DNA from: an uncultured Bacteroidales bacterium
GTDB taxonomy: Bacteria > Bacteroidota > Bacteroidia > Bacteroidales > Lentimicrobiaceae
Direction of reading: 5' to 3'
Assembly (NCBI GenBank): GCA_937894795.1
Contig: CALCQV010000043.1
Location: 1-64,000, forward strand
DNA: 64,000 bases
Each line of letters begins with the position of its first letter. Positions within the stretch are counted from its first letter, which is position 1. The notes below the pieces were generated by a model. It was not told where the DNA came from. It ran no database searches and saw nothing but the letters and a program-made list of their open reading frames with translations. This document shows positions 1 to 9,516 of the stretch, in pieces. Made by a program: the position numbers and the translations under genes.

Positions 1-1379
1 GTTGTTGTTTTACCGATTTGCTGATAGGCTAATACCTGTGCTGAATTTGCAAAGTAATAATTTGCAAATGGTGATATTAGAGGAGGAAACACTTCAAAGA
101 GCTTCTTTTGTGATTCTGATAAAAGAAATAATGCAAATGAATTATTAAGTGCCGGAAGGGATTCATTATACGACTTCTTAAAATTTGTCATTGACAATCC
201 AATATCAAGAGAATTAACCAATTGAATATTGCTTTCAGAACCTATAATAAACAATAATGGAATACCTGACTGAATAATATTATTCAACTGAGAAGTATAT
301 GCATTAGACCATGAGGGTAGTTGATTCATTATAATCAGGCTGTATGAATCAGATTTCCCTAAGTTAAATTCTTTCGCCTTAAAAAGTTGAACCTCAAAAA
401 AATTACTGTTTTGCAGCGATCTCTGCAAAGCAGCAACATCCGGATGGGGAGAATCAGATACAATAGCTACTTTAAGCATACTCTCCTCTACTTCAATATA
501 GATTTCAAGATTATTGTTGCTTTTATTTATCTCACTTTCAAAATCATCAATTGACACCTTATAGCGTTTAAGGCCAACTTCATTTGCTTCAAGATAGGCG
601 GGAATAGTCAGTATTTGATTAGATGAATTGATTTCAAATTCCTGAGAAAACAAAATACTGTTTTCTTCACTTACAGTTATCGTTGATTTCTCACCAACCA
701 GATCAACTGCCTGAATATTTATTTCAACAGGAAACCTATTACCTTTAATTACAGTTTTATTATAATTGACTTTTTGAAGTCGGATATCCTTTCTTGTAAT
801 GGTATCTCCAAGATTAATAGAATAAACCGGATATTTACTGTTCCGTGCAAAATAGAAGGGATCAGATCCACTATTAATAATGCCGTCACTCGCCACTATA
901 ACCGCTCCAATGTTGCTGTTATAATATCTTGTATTTACCTCTTTGAAAAAGGCAGATAAATCTGATAACTGGTCTTTGAAATCCAGATCCTCCTCTATCC
1001 TGACACCATCACCATAAGTAAAACTGTGAACATCAAAATCTTTGCTTAAATCCTTTTTTAGCTTCTCCAATTGGTTGATAAATTCGGCTTTATAATATGC
1101 TGAATCAGCATTCATGATTATTGAAGCCGAATTATCAATACCTAATATAATGGAGGGTTTAAGGGTTGACCGCTTTATCGTTCTAATCATAGGATTGATC
1201 AGCAAGAAAGCTAATATTGAAATAGAAATGAACCTTAATATTGACAATACTAACTTAATGCTGTTTGTGTATTCCTTATTGCCTTTTCTAAAATATAGAA
1301 TGGCTGATACAATAAGGCCACTAAGAATACAGAGCAATATAACCCACCAAGGGTAAGTAGTTATAAGTTTAAAGTTCAA
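1..1379 (-). CDS. vWA-domain membrane protein, partial (C-terminus outside window)
   Basis: An open frame of about 459 codons runs off the left edge with no stop. It starts with two hydrophobic segments (about residues 11-30 and 44-63), followed by a von Willebrand A-like domain whose metal-site motif D-N-S-A-S is at residues 82-86. This layout matches the large BatA-like or aerotolerance-type vWA membrane proteins common in Bacteroidota, which carry N-terminal membrane helices, a vWA-like domain and a long extracytoplasmic part. No ATG lies near the start; the TTG at 1379 is chosen because an in-frame stop lies a short way upstream and the hydrophobic region begins directly after it. It follows fabG on the same strand with a 109-base gap. 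The function is not known. Confidence 0.6.
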   Translation of the reverse strand, partial: MNFKLITTYPWWVILLCILSGLIVSAILYFRKGNKEYTNSIKLVLSILRFISISILAFLLINPMIRTIKRSTLKPSIILGIDNSASIIMNADSAYYKAEFINQLEKLKKDLSKDFDVHSFTYGDGVRIEEDLDFKDQLSDLSAFFKEVNTRYYNSNIGAVIVASDGIINSGSDPFYFARNSKYPVYSINLGDTITRKDIRLQKVNYNKTVIKGNRFPVEINIQAVDLVGEKSTITVSEENSILFSQEFEINSSNQILTIPAYLEANEVGLKRYKVSIDDFESEINKSNNNLEIYIEVEESMLKVAIVSDSPHPDVAALQRSLQNSNFFEVQLFKAKEFNLGKSDSYSLIIMNQLPSWSNAYTSQLNNIIQSGIPLLFIIGSESNIQLVNSLDIGLSMTNFKKSYNESLPALNNSFALFLLSESQKKLFEVFPPLISPFANYYFANSAQVLAYQQIGKTT

Positions 1380-1488
1380 GATCAGTATTATTTCTTTAAT
1401 TTTCTGTCTTTACTATTTACTTTATTTCGAATAGGCTTCAAGATAAAGTAACAATCCCAATAATTTCAATCATTCAGAAGTTCGCGTT

Positions 1489-2235
1489 TTAGGTATGCAT
1501 TCCGCCGCAAACACTGACAACCTGACCGGTGACGTATGATGACATTTCAGAAGCTAAGAACAAGGCAACATTTGCGACATCTTCAGGTTTTCCACCCCTT
1601 CTTAAAGGAATCTGCTCAGCCCAGCTTTTTCTTACTTCTTCTGAAAGTTTAGCTGTCATATCCGTTTCAATGAAACCGGGAGCTACAGCATTACACCTGA
1701 TATTTCTGGAACCAAGCTCCATTGCAATCGACTTGGTAAAGCCAATTAAGCCGGCTTTTGATGCACTGTAGTTTGCTTGCCCGGCATTGCCTTCAATTCC
1801 AACAACAGAGCTCATATTTATAATAGAGCCACTACGCTGCTTGAGCATTACTTTTTGCACTGCCTTAGTCATGTTGAAAATTGATTTCAGATTGACTTTG
1901 ATTACCAGGTCCCAGTCAGCCTCAGTCATTCGCATAAGCAAATTATCTCTGGTTATTCCGGCATTATTCACCAATATATCAATTTTACCAAAGTGTTCAA
2001 CAACATTATTCACAAGCACTTCACTTCCATCAAAAGAACTGGCATCTGAAGCATAGCCTTTAGCTTTTATACCATAGCCTGACAACTCTTTTTCAAGTGC
2101 CAATGCCTGTTCGTCAATGTTCAGATCAGAGAATGCAATATGTGCACCTTCAGAGGCAAAACGAATAGCAATTGATTTACCAATACCTCTGGCACCACCT
2201 GTAATAAGTGCAACTTTTCCTTCAAGTAACTTCAT
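1489..2235 (-). CDS. fabG: 3-oxoacyl-[acyl-carrier-protein] reductase
   Basis: This short-chain dehydrogenase reduces 3-oxoacyl-ACP with NADPH in fatty acid elongation. The 248-residue length is typical. The cofactor motif TGGARGIG is at residues 12-19, NNAG at 90-93, and the catalytic Ser143, Tyr156 and Lys160 are in place (YSASK). The C-terminal pattern with AEQIPLRRGGKPEDVA and a final VSVCGGMHT is characteristic of FabG rather than of sugar or steroid dehydrogenases. It lies 35 bases downstream of the glycogen synthase-phosphorylase fusion on the same strand, so it may be read from the same transcript, but no functional link to glycogen is implied. Confidence 0.9.
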   Translation of the reverse strand: MKLLEGKVALITGGARGIGKSIAIRFASEGAHIAFSDLNIDEQALALEKELSGYGIKAKGYASDASSFDGSEVLVNNVVEHFGKIDILVNNAGITRDNLLMRMTEADWDLVIKVNLKSIFNMTKAVQKVMLKQRSGSIINMSSVVGIEGNAGQANYSASKAGLIGFTKSIAMELGSRNIRCNAVAPGFIETDMTAKLSEEVRKSWAEQIPLRRGGKPEDVANVALFLASEMSSYVTGQVVSVCGGMHT

Positions 2236-2270
2236 GTTTGTATCTATTTATTTTATGTTATGTATTCATT

Positions 2271-5200
2271 TTAATCCTTTGATATCCATCTAACCAGATT
2301 AAAGTCTTGCCGATGAGGCAATAATGGATGTTTAGGATATAATCTAAAAGCAAAGTCATAAACACCTGCTTTTTCTGTTCTCAATTCTATAAAATAGGTC
2401 ACTATATTACCATCTACGCCAGCAACTGTCATCTCTTCAACTGAAGATATCTTCTTTACCTCATCATTAATTTTATGACCAAACAGAACTTCCATTCCTA
2501 AATCTGCAGGTGCGAGTTCATTAACATTAAGGACAATTTCTGCAACGAAGTTTTCACCTAATCTTAATGGTTTTATTGTAGAATCAGGCATATTGACAGA
2601 AACTATTTCAATGCTATCCCATCCCCTCAGTACTTTTCGTTTCCAGGAAGCTAACTGACGAATCTTCTCGTAATCGTTTTCTTTTAGTAATGACGATCTG
2701 GAAATCAAGTTATTATAATATTTATTGAAATAGTCATCAATCATTCGTTTCATTGTGAACTCGGGTGCAATTTCGGCAATAGTCTTTTTCACATGGCTTA
2801 GCCATTTTTTGGGCACACCGTTTTCATCTCTATCATAGAATGCAGGGACAATCTCATTTTCAAAAGTATTGTAAATATTTTCAGCATCCAATTCATCCTG
2901 GAACTGTTGGTTATCATAAGAGCGTTCTTCTGATAGTGCCCAACCGGCACCCGGTTTATAACCTTCTGCCCACCAACCATCAAGCACGCTAAAGTTAAGC
3001 ACTCCGTTCATTACGGCTTTTTCACCTGAAGTACCCGAAGCTTCCAATGGACGGGTTGGCGTATTTAACCACACATCAACTCCCTGTACTAACTTGCTGG
3101 CCAATGTCATATCATAATTCTCAACAAAAATGACTTTTCCAAGGAACTGAGGCATTTTTGAAACTTCAACAATCCGTTTAATCAGATCCTGGCCTGCTTT
3201 ATCGGCGGGATGAGCCTTGCCGGCAAAAATGAATTGTACCGGACGATCCTTATTGTTAACAAGCTTCTCCAAACGCTCCATATTTGTGAAGAGCAGATGT
3301 GCTCTTTTATATGTGGCAAAACGCCTCGCAAAACCAATTGTCAATGTACTATTGTTCAGGATATCGAGTGTTTTTATGATATTCTTCGGATTATCCTGCC
3401 TCATTTTTAGATCTACCTTTAATCTACACTTAATATCTTCAATGAGAATTTGTCGATGCATCTGCCGTAGCTGCCATATCTCATCATCTGACACTTCGTA
3501 TATTTTCATCCACCTGTCTTTTTCGTGTTGATGTTCCAGGAAATCAGCACCAAAAATGTGTCTGTATAGTTTCTGCCATTCATGAGATGCCCACGTAGGC
3601 ATATGGACACCATTAGTTACATAGCCTATGTGCAGTTCTTCAGGGAAGAATCCTTCATACATCCCATTAAACATGTCACGGCTTACCCTGCCATGAATCA
3701 AACTAACACCATTCATTTCCTGTGATAGCCTGGCAGCAAGTACACTCATTGAAAACTTCTCATCAGGTTTATTCTCAATGAATCGGCCCAGGTTCATAAA
3801 ACTATTCCACGAGATGTTCAAGCGTTCGGCATAATGCGGAATATAAGTTCTTAAAACATCTTCACTGAATGCATCATGCCCGGCAGGAACAGGTGTATGT
3901 GTAGTAAATAATTGTGTGGATCTTACAATTTCAACAGCCTGATCAAATGAGAATCTCCTCTCACTTACCAATATCCTTAATCGTTCAATGCCAATGAAAG
4001 CTGCATGTCCTTCATTACAGTGAAAAATATCAGGATTAAAGCCAAGTGCCCGCAACATTCGAATACCTCCAACGCCTAAAAGAAGTTCCTGTTTGAAACG
4101 GTTATCCCAATCACCACCATAAAGCTGATGTGTTACAAAACGGTCAGCCTCAGAATTTTCATCTATATCACAATCCATCAGGTAAAGAGGAATCCTTCCC
4201 ACATCAAGTTTCCATACTTTAGCATAGAGATTTCTCCCCGGCAATGCTACAGTTACTTTCAGCCATTCACCGGTAGCAGTCCTTACAGGCTTTAAAGGCA
4301 TATGGGTGAACTTCTGTGGATTATAGGTATTCACCTGATCACCATGGGCTGAGAGTGTTTGCTTGAAATATCCATAGCGGTATAATAATCCAACACCTAT
4401 AAGGTTAACATTTGAATCACTGGCTTCCTTTAAGTAATCACCGGCTAATATGCCTAAACCACCTGAGAATATCTGAACCGTATCATGCAAACCATATTCC
4501 ATACTGAAATAAGCAATCTGGTTTTTGGGTTTCTTGCTGGCTTTTTTCATGTAAGCCTCAAACTTCTCATAAATCGCATCCAGCTTGGAAGTAAATGCTT
4601 CATTGCGCTCAAGGTCGTGCATTTGATTGATTGACAATGATTCAAGCAGAGCCATGGGATTATGATTGAGCACCTCCCACTGTTTGTGATCTATCATACT
4701 GAAAAGATCTGCCACTTCAGGGTGCCATGTCCACCATAGATTTCTTGATAACCGTTTCAATCCATTAAATCTCTCAGGTATACCGGGTTTTATTAAAACC
4801 TTATTCCAAACAGGAGCCTGAGATTTCTTAACCGGAAATGCCATCAGCAAGTCGGGTGTTCTCTTATCCCTATATAGTTCTTCACGCGATGCAGCCTTTT
4901 CAAGTGCCAAATCGTATGCATCTCTATACTTATTTATTAATTCATTCCAAAGTGCAATACGGGAAAGGTTAAATGCCTTTTTTCTGGCCTCTTCAATTTG
5001 CTTTTCATTATAAGAACTGAATTCCAATAAAATTTCACTTATTTGCTCAATAACCTGAGGGGAATTCGAGTCCGTTCTCTCAACGACCCAGGCACCCGAA
5101 CTGGGATTTTTATCTTTCTCTTTTATCCAGAGCCCAAATCCTGCCAGTGATGTAGTAATTGTTGGGATATGAAATGCAAGACTTTCAAGTGGAGTATAGC

Positions 5201-6524
5201 CCCATGGTTCATAATAGGATGGAAAAACAGAAATATCAAAACCAATAAGCAGTTCGTAGTAATTAAAGTTGAATATACCATCCCTGCCATTTAGGTACGA
5301 AGGAACAAAAATCAGTTTTACTGAATCACCGACTTTATTTGCCAAATTAGCACTCATGGCCTTAGTAAGAATACTATCGTGATCAGCATTATATAAACCA
5401 TGCGTCAAAAATCTTCCTTCTACCGGCGTGTTGAAATCTGAATTATTGAGACGATCGACCAGCTTTTTGCTCACACCTGATTGATTGGCCGGAACTGTAA
5501 TAAAAGCAATTATTTGTCTTTTAAGGCCGGAATCCTTATTTAGTTTTGCCAGAGCATCAATAAATAAGTCAATACCCTTATTTCTGAACTCGTATCTACC
5601 GCTATTAATAACCAATAATGCATCATCAGGCAGATCCGTATTGAACATTGCCCGGGCAACCTGTAGCAGTTTAGCACGAGCCATTTCTCTTCTGACTTCA
5701 AATTCCTTGGCTGAAGGCACAAATGCATCATCAAAACCATTTGGAGTCACAACATCAACAGACCTGTCAAGAAAATGAGCACATTCTTTTGCAGTTATCT
5801 CACTGACCGTAGTGAATGTATCACAATTCACTGCTGCAGCCCTCTCAAGTGAGAACTTTGAGACTATATCAAATCGTCGGGCAGTAGAATCAGGCTGATA
5901 CGATTCCATCTCCTCATACAGAGGTAGATTATTCCCTGCAATTGCCCTACCCAGTGCTGTAGCGTGTGTTGTAAATACACATCCCACCTGAGGAACTTTA
6001 TCCTTCAGGTATAACACCCCCGTACCGGACATCCATTCATGAAAATGTGCAATGATTCTATCTTTCGATGACAGGTTGAATTCGTAAAAATTCTCTATTA
6101 CCTTACCGGCAGCATAACCAAACAGTGCAGGTTCCACATAGTCCCACTGCCCTGAAATGGAATCAAGTTGAAACTTCTCCCAAAATGTTGCGAAAATTTT
6201 ATCCTTGAGTTGAAAATACTGAGTGAATTCAACTAATACAACAATAGGCTTGCTTTTTATATTCCATCGGCCTATTCTTAGCCTTAATCCGGATGCCTCA
6301 GCATGCTCCCTCCATGATCTGTAGATATATTTATCTTCAAGAAAATCGGGATTGCTATTTGTCTCTTTCCATACATCAGGACCAATTAATATATAATTAT
6401 CTTCAAACTCCTGTTGTATTCCGGGTGCTTTCGTCGAAATGACCGTATATATGCCACCGACTTTATTGCAAATCTCCCAGCTGGTTTCAAAGATATAATC
6501 AGGTTTCAAAATATTATCACTCAT
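2271..6524 (-). CDS. Fused GT3 glycogen synthase / GT35 alpha-glucan phosphorylase
   Basis: This 1417-residue cytoplasmic protein joins two opposing activities of glycogen metabolism. Residues 1 to about 560 resemble the eukaryotic-type GT3 glycogen synthase (N-terminal FETSWEICNKVGGIYTVIST and the late YYEPWGYTPLES donor-site motif). Residues from about 577 to the end are an alpha-glucan phosphorylase beginning with the GLKRLSRNLWWTWHPE motif typical of the short bacterial form. The pyridoxal phosphate lysine is predicted at Lys1169 in EASGTSGEKAVMNG. This fusion is known in Bacteroidota. It lies 125 bases downstream of the GH57 gene, the largest gap in the cluster, so it may also have its own promoter. 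Whether both halves are active cannot be judged, but the main motifs of both look intact. Confidence 0.9.
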   Translation of the reverse strand: MSDNILKPDYIFETSWEICNKVGGIYTVISTKAPGIQQEFEDNYILIGPDVWKETNSNPDFLEDKYIYRSWREHAEASGLRLRIGRWNIKSKPIVVLVEFTQYFQLKDKIFATFWEKFQLDSISGQWDYVEPALFGYAAGKVIENFYEFNLSSKDRIIAHFHEWMSGTGVLYLKDKVPQVGCVFTTHATALGRAIAGNNLPLYEEMESYQPDSTARRFDIVSKFSLERAAAVNCDTFTTVSEITAKECAHFLDRSVDVVTPNGFDDAFVPSAKEFEVRREMARAKLLQVARAMFNTDLPDDALLVINSGRYEFRNKGIDLFIDALAKLNKDSGLKRQIIAFITVPANQSGVSKKLVDRLNNSDFNTPVEGRFLTHGLYNADHDSILTKAMSANLANKVGDSVKLIFVPSYLNGRDGIFNFNYYELLIGFDISVFPSYYEPWGYTPLESLAFHIPTITTSLAGFGLWIKEKDKNPSSGAWVVERTDSNSPQVIEQISEILLEFSSYNEKQIEEARKKAFNLSRIALWNELINKYRDAYDLALEKAASREELYRDKRTPDLLMAFPVKKSQAPVWNKVLIKPGIPERFNGLKRLSRNLWWTWHPEVADLFSMIDHKQWEVLNHNPMALLESLSINQMHDLERNEAFTSKLDAIYEKFEAYMKKASKKPKNQIAYFSMEYGLHDTVQIFSGGLGILAGDYLKEASDSNVNLIGVGLLYRYGYFKQTLSAHGDQVNTYNPQKFTHMPLKPVRTATGEWLKVTVALPGRNLYAKVWKLDVGRIPLYLMDCDIDENSEADRFVTHQLYGGDWDNRFKQELLLGVGGIRMLRALGFNPDIFHCNEGHAAFIGIERLRILVSERRFSFDQAVEIVRSTQLFTTHTPVPAGHDAFSEDVLRTYIPHYAERLNISWNSFMNLGRFIENKPDEKFSMSVLAARLSQEMNGVSLIHGRVSRDMFNGMYEGFFPEELHIGYVTNGVHMPTWASHEWQKLYRHIFGADFLEHQHEKDRWMKIYEVSDDEIWQLRQMHRQILIEDIKCRLKVDLKMRQDNPKNIIKTLDILNNSTLTIGFARRFATYKRAHLLFTNMERLEKLVNNKDRPVQFIFAGKAHPADKAGQDLIKRIVEVSKMPQFLGKVIFVENYDMTLASKLVQGVDVWLNTPTRPLEASGTSGEKAVMNGVLNFSVLDGWWAEGYKPGAGWALSEERSYDNQQFQDELDAENIYNTFENEIVPAFYDRDENGVPKKWLSHVKKTIAEIAPEFTMKRMIDDYFNKYYNNLISRSSLLKENDYEKIRQLASWKRKVLRGWDSIEIVSVNMPDSTIKPLRLGENFVAEIVLNVNELAPADLGMEVLFGHKINDEVKKISSVEEMTVAGVDGNIVTYFIELRTEKAGVYDFAFRLYPKHPLLPHRQDFNLVRWISKD

Positions 6525-6649
6525 GTCTAATTTTTACAAATTGAATATTGATGATCTCTCTTTTAGATAAAAAAGAAATCACCTAAAATTACTTAATCAA
6601 CTGAATTACAATTGATAAACAGAGATACCTATTGTTTTCTTTCAGCCGG

Positions 6650-8194
6650 CTAAAATAAATTAAAATACGATTGAAGTTTAGAAGCAATCATTTTTCTGTA
6701 ACTCTCTATAGTAGCTTTCCTTGGCTTTTTTATCTCAGCAAACAGCATTTCCAACTCCTTTTTATAAGCCACAGGCAGCTTTTTCTTTAATTCTGAAAGC
6801 TTATCATCAGCTTTCCCATACAAAGAATAAGCCAGTTCTTTAATTTCTATCTTTTCAATTGCCTCTTTTAAATCCTTTTTGGAGAGTGAAAATATCAAAT
6901 CAAATTCAGCTTTGGTGCTATTTGGTTTGACCGGCCGGCTAACGCCTTTTACTTTTGGCACAGAAATTTCAATTTCAGTCTCAGGTAAAAGCGGTTCATT
7001 ATTGGCTGATGTTGAATTATCAAGTCTGTTCTTAAAATCACTCAAAACATTCATATAGTTTATAAATGCTTCATAAGGAGTAGTATAGGGATTAAAGTAC
7101 TTATGTACATCACCATCTGAGAACCACTTTGTACACATATAGTAGAAATGATCAGAGGTCTGCAGATATCTCCAGTCTTTCTGAATGGATGTTTCTGTAC
7201 AGTTCCTCACTTTGTCTATTAATCCATAAAGTACATCAAAAGCCTCATCCTGTAATTCATTACCAAGCCAGGCAGTAAGGTCGCGCTCTTCATCAGCCCA
7301 TGAAATGGGTGAAGGCACTGAAATAGCTGAAACCGGCTGAAGTTCATCAGCAAGTTCTGAAGGGTTTTTAAAAATAAAATTAGTTTTAGAGAATACATGT
7401 TGCGGCAAAGCTTTCATGAATTCGAAGATTCCGGTTTCTGCCCATTGATGTTCACCGAATGTTTCATAATCCATAAATATATTAACCACCTGCTGATTCT
7501 TATAAGTGTTTATCCACTTTGCAAACTTTTCAGCTGTTAAAGGCCATTCAATCCAACTCTGATTGGAAAACCTAAAACCTATATCATCACTCAGTTGATA
7601 ATTACGAAGCAATAATTTGAGTTTGGGATTGACAGCGTTACAATACATATAATTCGGACTCTTCCAGCCCAAAATATGTTTTGCTCCTTCGGTAAGCATA
7701 ATATTATAACCCATCTCAACTACTTTACTGCCAATCTCATCTGAATAAATCATCTCGGTATTGCGAAAAGCAGTTGGCCGTTTGCCAAACAATTCCTCAA
7801 TTGCATCAGCATGTCTCTGCACTTGCAGCTTGAATTCTTCAGGATCTTTAAGAAGCGATGCCAGTGAATGGGAATATGTTTCAGCCAAAAATTCCACATT
7901 ACCTGTCTTAGCAAGCTTCTTGAAACTTTCCAGGACTTCAGGTGTATACTGTTTGAATTGCTCAATTGCCATACCCGAAATGCTGAAACTAACCTTAAAG
8001 GCAGCACCATATTCTTTTATCAAATCCATCAATAGCTTATTCATAGGCAAATAAGAGCGTTCAACCACCCTTTTGATTATTGTCCTATTTTGATATTCAT
8101 CATAGTATTGATGATTACTTCCGATATCAAAGAACCTGTATGTTCTTAATCTATATGGTTGATGAACCTGGAAATGAAGGCAAATAGATCTCAT
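6650..8194 (-). CDS. GH57 family alpha-amylase / glucanotransferase
   Basis: This is a glycoside hydrolase family 57 protein that acts on alpha-1,4-glucans. It begins MRSICLHFQVHQPYRLR, the standard GH57 start in Bacteroidota, and contains AFRNTEMIY and IFMDYETFGEHQW, two conserved family blocks that carry acidic residues of the active site. The frame is open further upstream to 8389, but that part overlaps the end of the GT4 gene and has no family match, so the ATG at 8194 is chosen; it leaves 25 bases between the two genes and gives 514 residues. No signal peptide is present, so it is intracellular and likely trims or rearranges stored glycogen. The C-terminal 100 residues are charged and Lys-rich. 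Confidence 0.88.
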   Translation of the reverse strand: MRSICLHFQVHQPYRLRTYRFFDIGSNHQYYDEYQNRTIIKRVVERSYLPMNKLLMDLIKEYGAAFKVSFSISGMAIEQFKQYTPEVLESFKKLAKTGNVEFLAETYSHSLASLLKDPEEFKLQVQRHADAIEELFGKRPTAFRNTEMIYSDEIGSKVVEMGYNIMLTEGAKHILGWKSPNYMYCNAVNPKLKLLLRNYQLSDDIGFRFSNQSWIEWPLTAEKFAKWINTYKNQQVVNIFMDYETFGEHQWAETGIFEFMKALPQHVFSKTNFIFKNPSELADELQPVSAISVPSPISWADEERDLTAWLGNELQDEAFDVLYGLIDKVRNCTETSIQKDWRYLQTSDHFYYMCTKWFSDGDVHKYFNPYTTPYEAFINYMNVLSDFKNRLDNSTSANNEPLLPETEIEISVPKVKGVSRPVKPNSTKAEFDLIFSLSKKDLKEAIEKIEIKELAYSLYGKADDKLSELKKKLPVAYKKELEMLFAEIKKPRKATIESYRKMIASKLQSYFNLF

Positions 8195-8219
8195 AATATT
8201 TTTCTTTTTATTAAGAATT

Positions 8220-9506
8220 TCAAGCTTGATAGACCTGTTGATAAATTGTTTTAATGTGTTTGGCTGCGTTCTCCCATTTAAGATTTTCAACCTCATTGGC
8301 ACCATATTTAGCAAATGCCTTTGACAGACTCTTATAATGAAGCAGTGCATAGATTGCATCAGCCATAGCATCAACATCCCAGAAATCAACTTTCAGAGCA
8401 TGCTGTAATACCTCGGCGACACCTGATTGTTTTGAAATAACAACCGGGACATTTGAACGCATGGCCTCCAGTGGTGAAATTCCAAAAGGTTCAGAAACTG
8501 AAGGCATCACATATACATCGCTTAATGCAAACATTCTATCAACATTTTCTCCTTTCAAAAAACCGGTAAAGTGAAATCTTGACGACATGCGCAATTTAGC
8601 CGCACGCCGTATCATTTTTTCAAGCAGGTCACCGGTACCTGCCATCACAAACCGAACATTTTTATCACGTTGATAAACTTTATGAGCTGCCTCAATGAAG
8701 TATTCCGGCCCTTTTTGGAAAGTTACTCTGCCTAAGAATGTAACTATTTTTTCAGGTATATGCCGCTCATATACTTTAAACTCTTCCTGATCAGTGGGTT
8801 CAACAGCATTATGAACGGTAAATACCTTTGAAGCATCAATGCCATAGCGTTCAATAACAATATTTCGCGTAAGATTACTTACAGTTATGACCCTGTCGGC
8901 AGCTTCCATTCCACTGCGTTCAATTTCATATACCTGAGTATTAATATTTTCACCTGAACGGTCAAATTCTGTAGCATGCATATGAACTACCAATGGCTTG
9001 CCACTCGCTTTTTTTGCGGCAACACCGGCAGCATAGGTTAGCCAATCATGCGCATGTATTAAATCAAATTGTGATTCTGTTGCAATCTGGGCTCCTACCA
9101 ATGCATATCTGGCTACTTCTTCCAGAAGATTAGCTCCATATTTTCCTGAGAATTTATAGCGGGCATTAAATATGGACTCCTCTCCTATTACTTTCTCCAG
9201 ATCCATAGTCTCAACAAGGTTATCAAAAGCTTCAGGACCTACGTATGGAACCAGGTTTGAATTTACTTCAAGATAGGTAATGTTTTTCCAAAACTCATGA
9301 TGTTCCTTACGTTTTATATCTATGGATATATCACTTGCATTTATCAATCTCACGGCTTCTTCACTCTCATCACCATATGCTTTAGGTACAACGAATAACA
9401 CGTCAACACCATTTTTCATAAGCCCTTTGGTCATTCCAAAGCAAGCTGTTCCAAGGCCTCCGGTGATATGAGGTGGGAATTCCCATCCAAACATTAAAAC
9501 TCTCAT
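8220..9506 (-). CDS. GT4 family glycosyltransferase (glycogen synthase-like)
   Basis: The 428-residue protein is a GT-B retaining glycosyltransferase. The N-terminus MRVLMFGWEFPPHITGGLG carries the Gly-rich acceptor loop, and the donor-binding E-x7-E motif is at Glu339 and Glu347 (EPFGISPLE). Its neighbours are a debranching enzyme (10 bases upstream) and a GH57 amylase (25 bases downstream), a trio that recurs in Bacteroidota, so a role in building or elongating alpha-glucan is likely. Since the fused GT3 synthase two genes away is already a glycogen synthase, this enzyme could instead prime glycogen or form another alpha-glucoside. The exact product cannot be read from the sequence. Confidence 0.85.
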   Translation of the reverse strand: MRVLMFGWEFPPHITGGLGTACFGMTKGLMKNGVDVLFVVPKAYGDESEEAVRLINASDISIDIKRKEHHEFWKNITYLEVNSNLVPYVGPEAFDNLVETMDLEKVIGEESIFNARYKFSGKYGANLLEEVARYALVGAQIATESQFDLIHAHDWLTYAAGVAAKKASGKPLVVHMHATEFDRSGENINTQVYEIERSGMEAADRVITVSNLTRNIVIERYGIDASKVFTVHNAVEPTDQEEFKVYERHIPEKIVTFLGRVTFQKGPEYFIEAAHKVYQRDKNVRFVMAGTGDLLEKMIRRAAKLRMSSRFHFTGFLKGENVDRMFALSDVYVMPSVSEPFGISPLEAMRSNVPVVISKQSGVAEVLQHALKVDFWDVDAMADAIYALLHYKSLSKAFAKYGANEVENLKWENAAKHIKTIYQQVYQA

Positions 9507-9516
9507 CCTGTGTGTA

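Noticed and set aside
8195..8389. N-terminal extension of the GH57 gene overlapping the GT4 gene
   Set aside because: It lies out of frame over the GT4 C-terminus and has no family similarity; the ATG at 8194 starts the conserved GH57 block.
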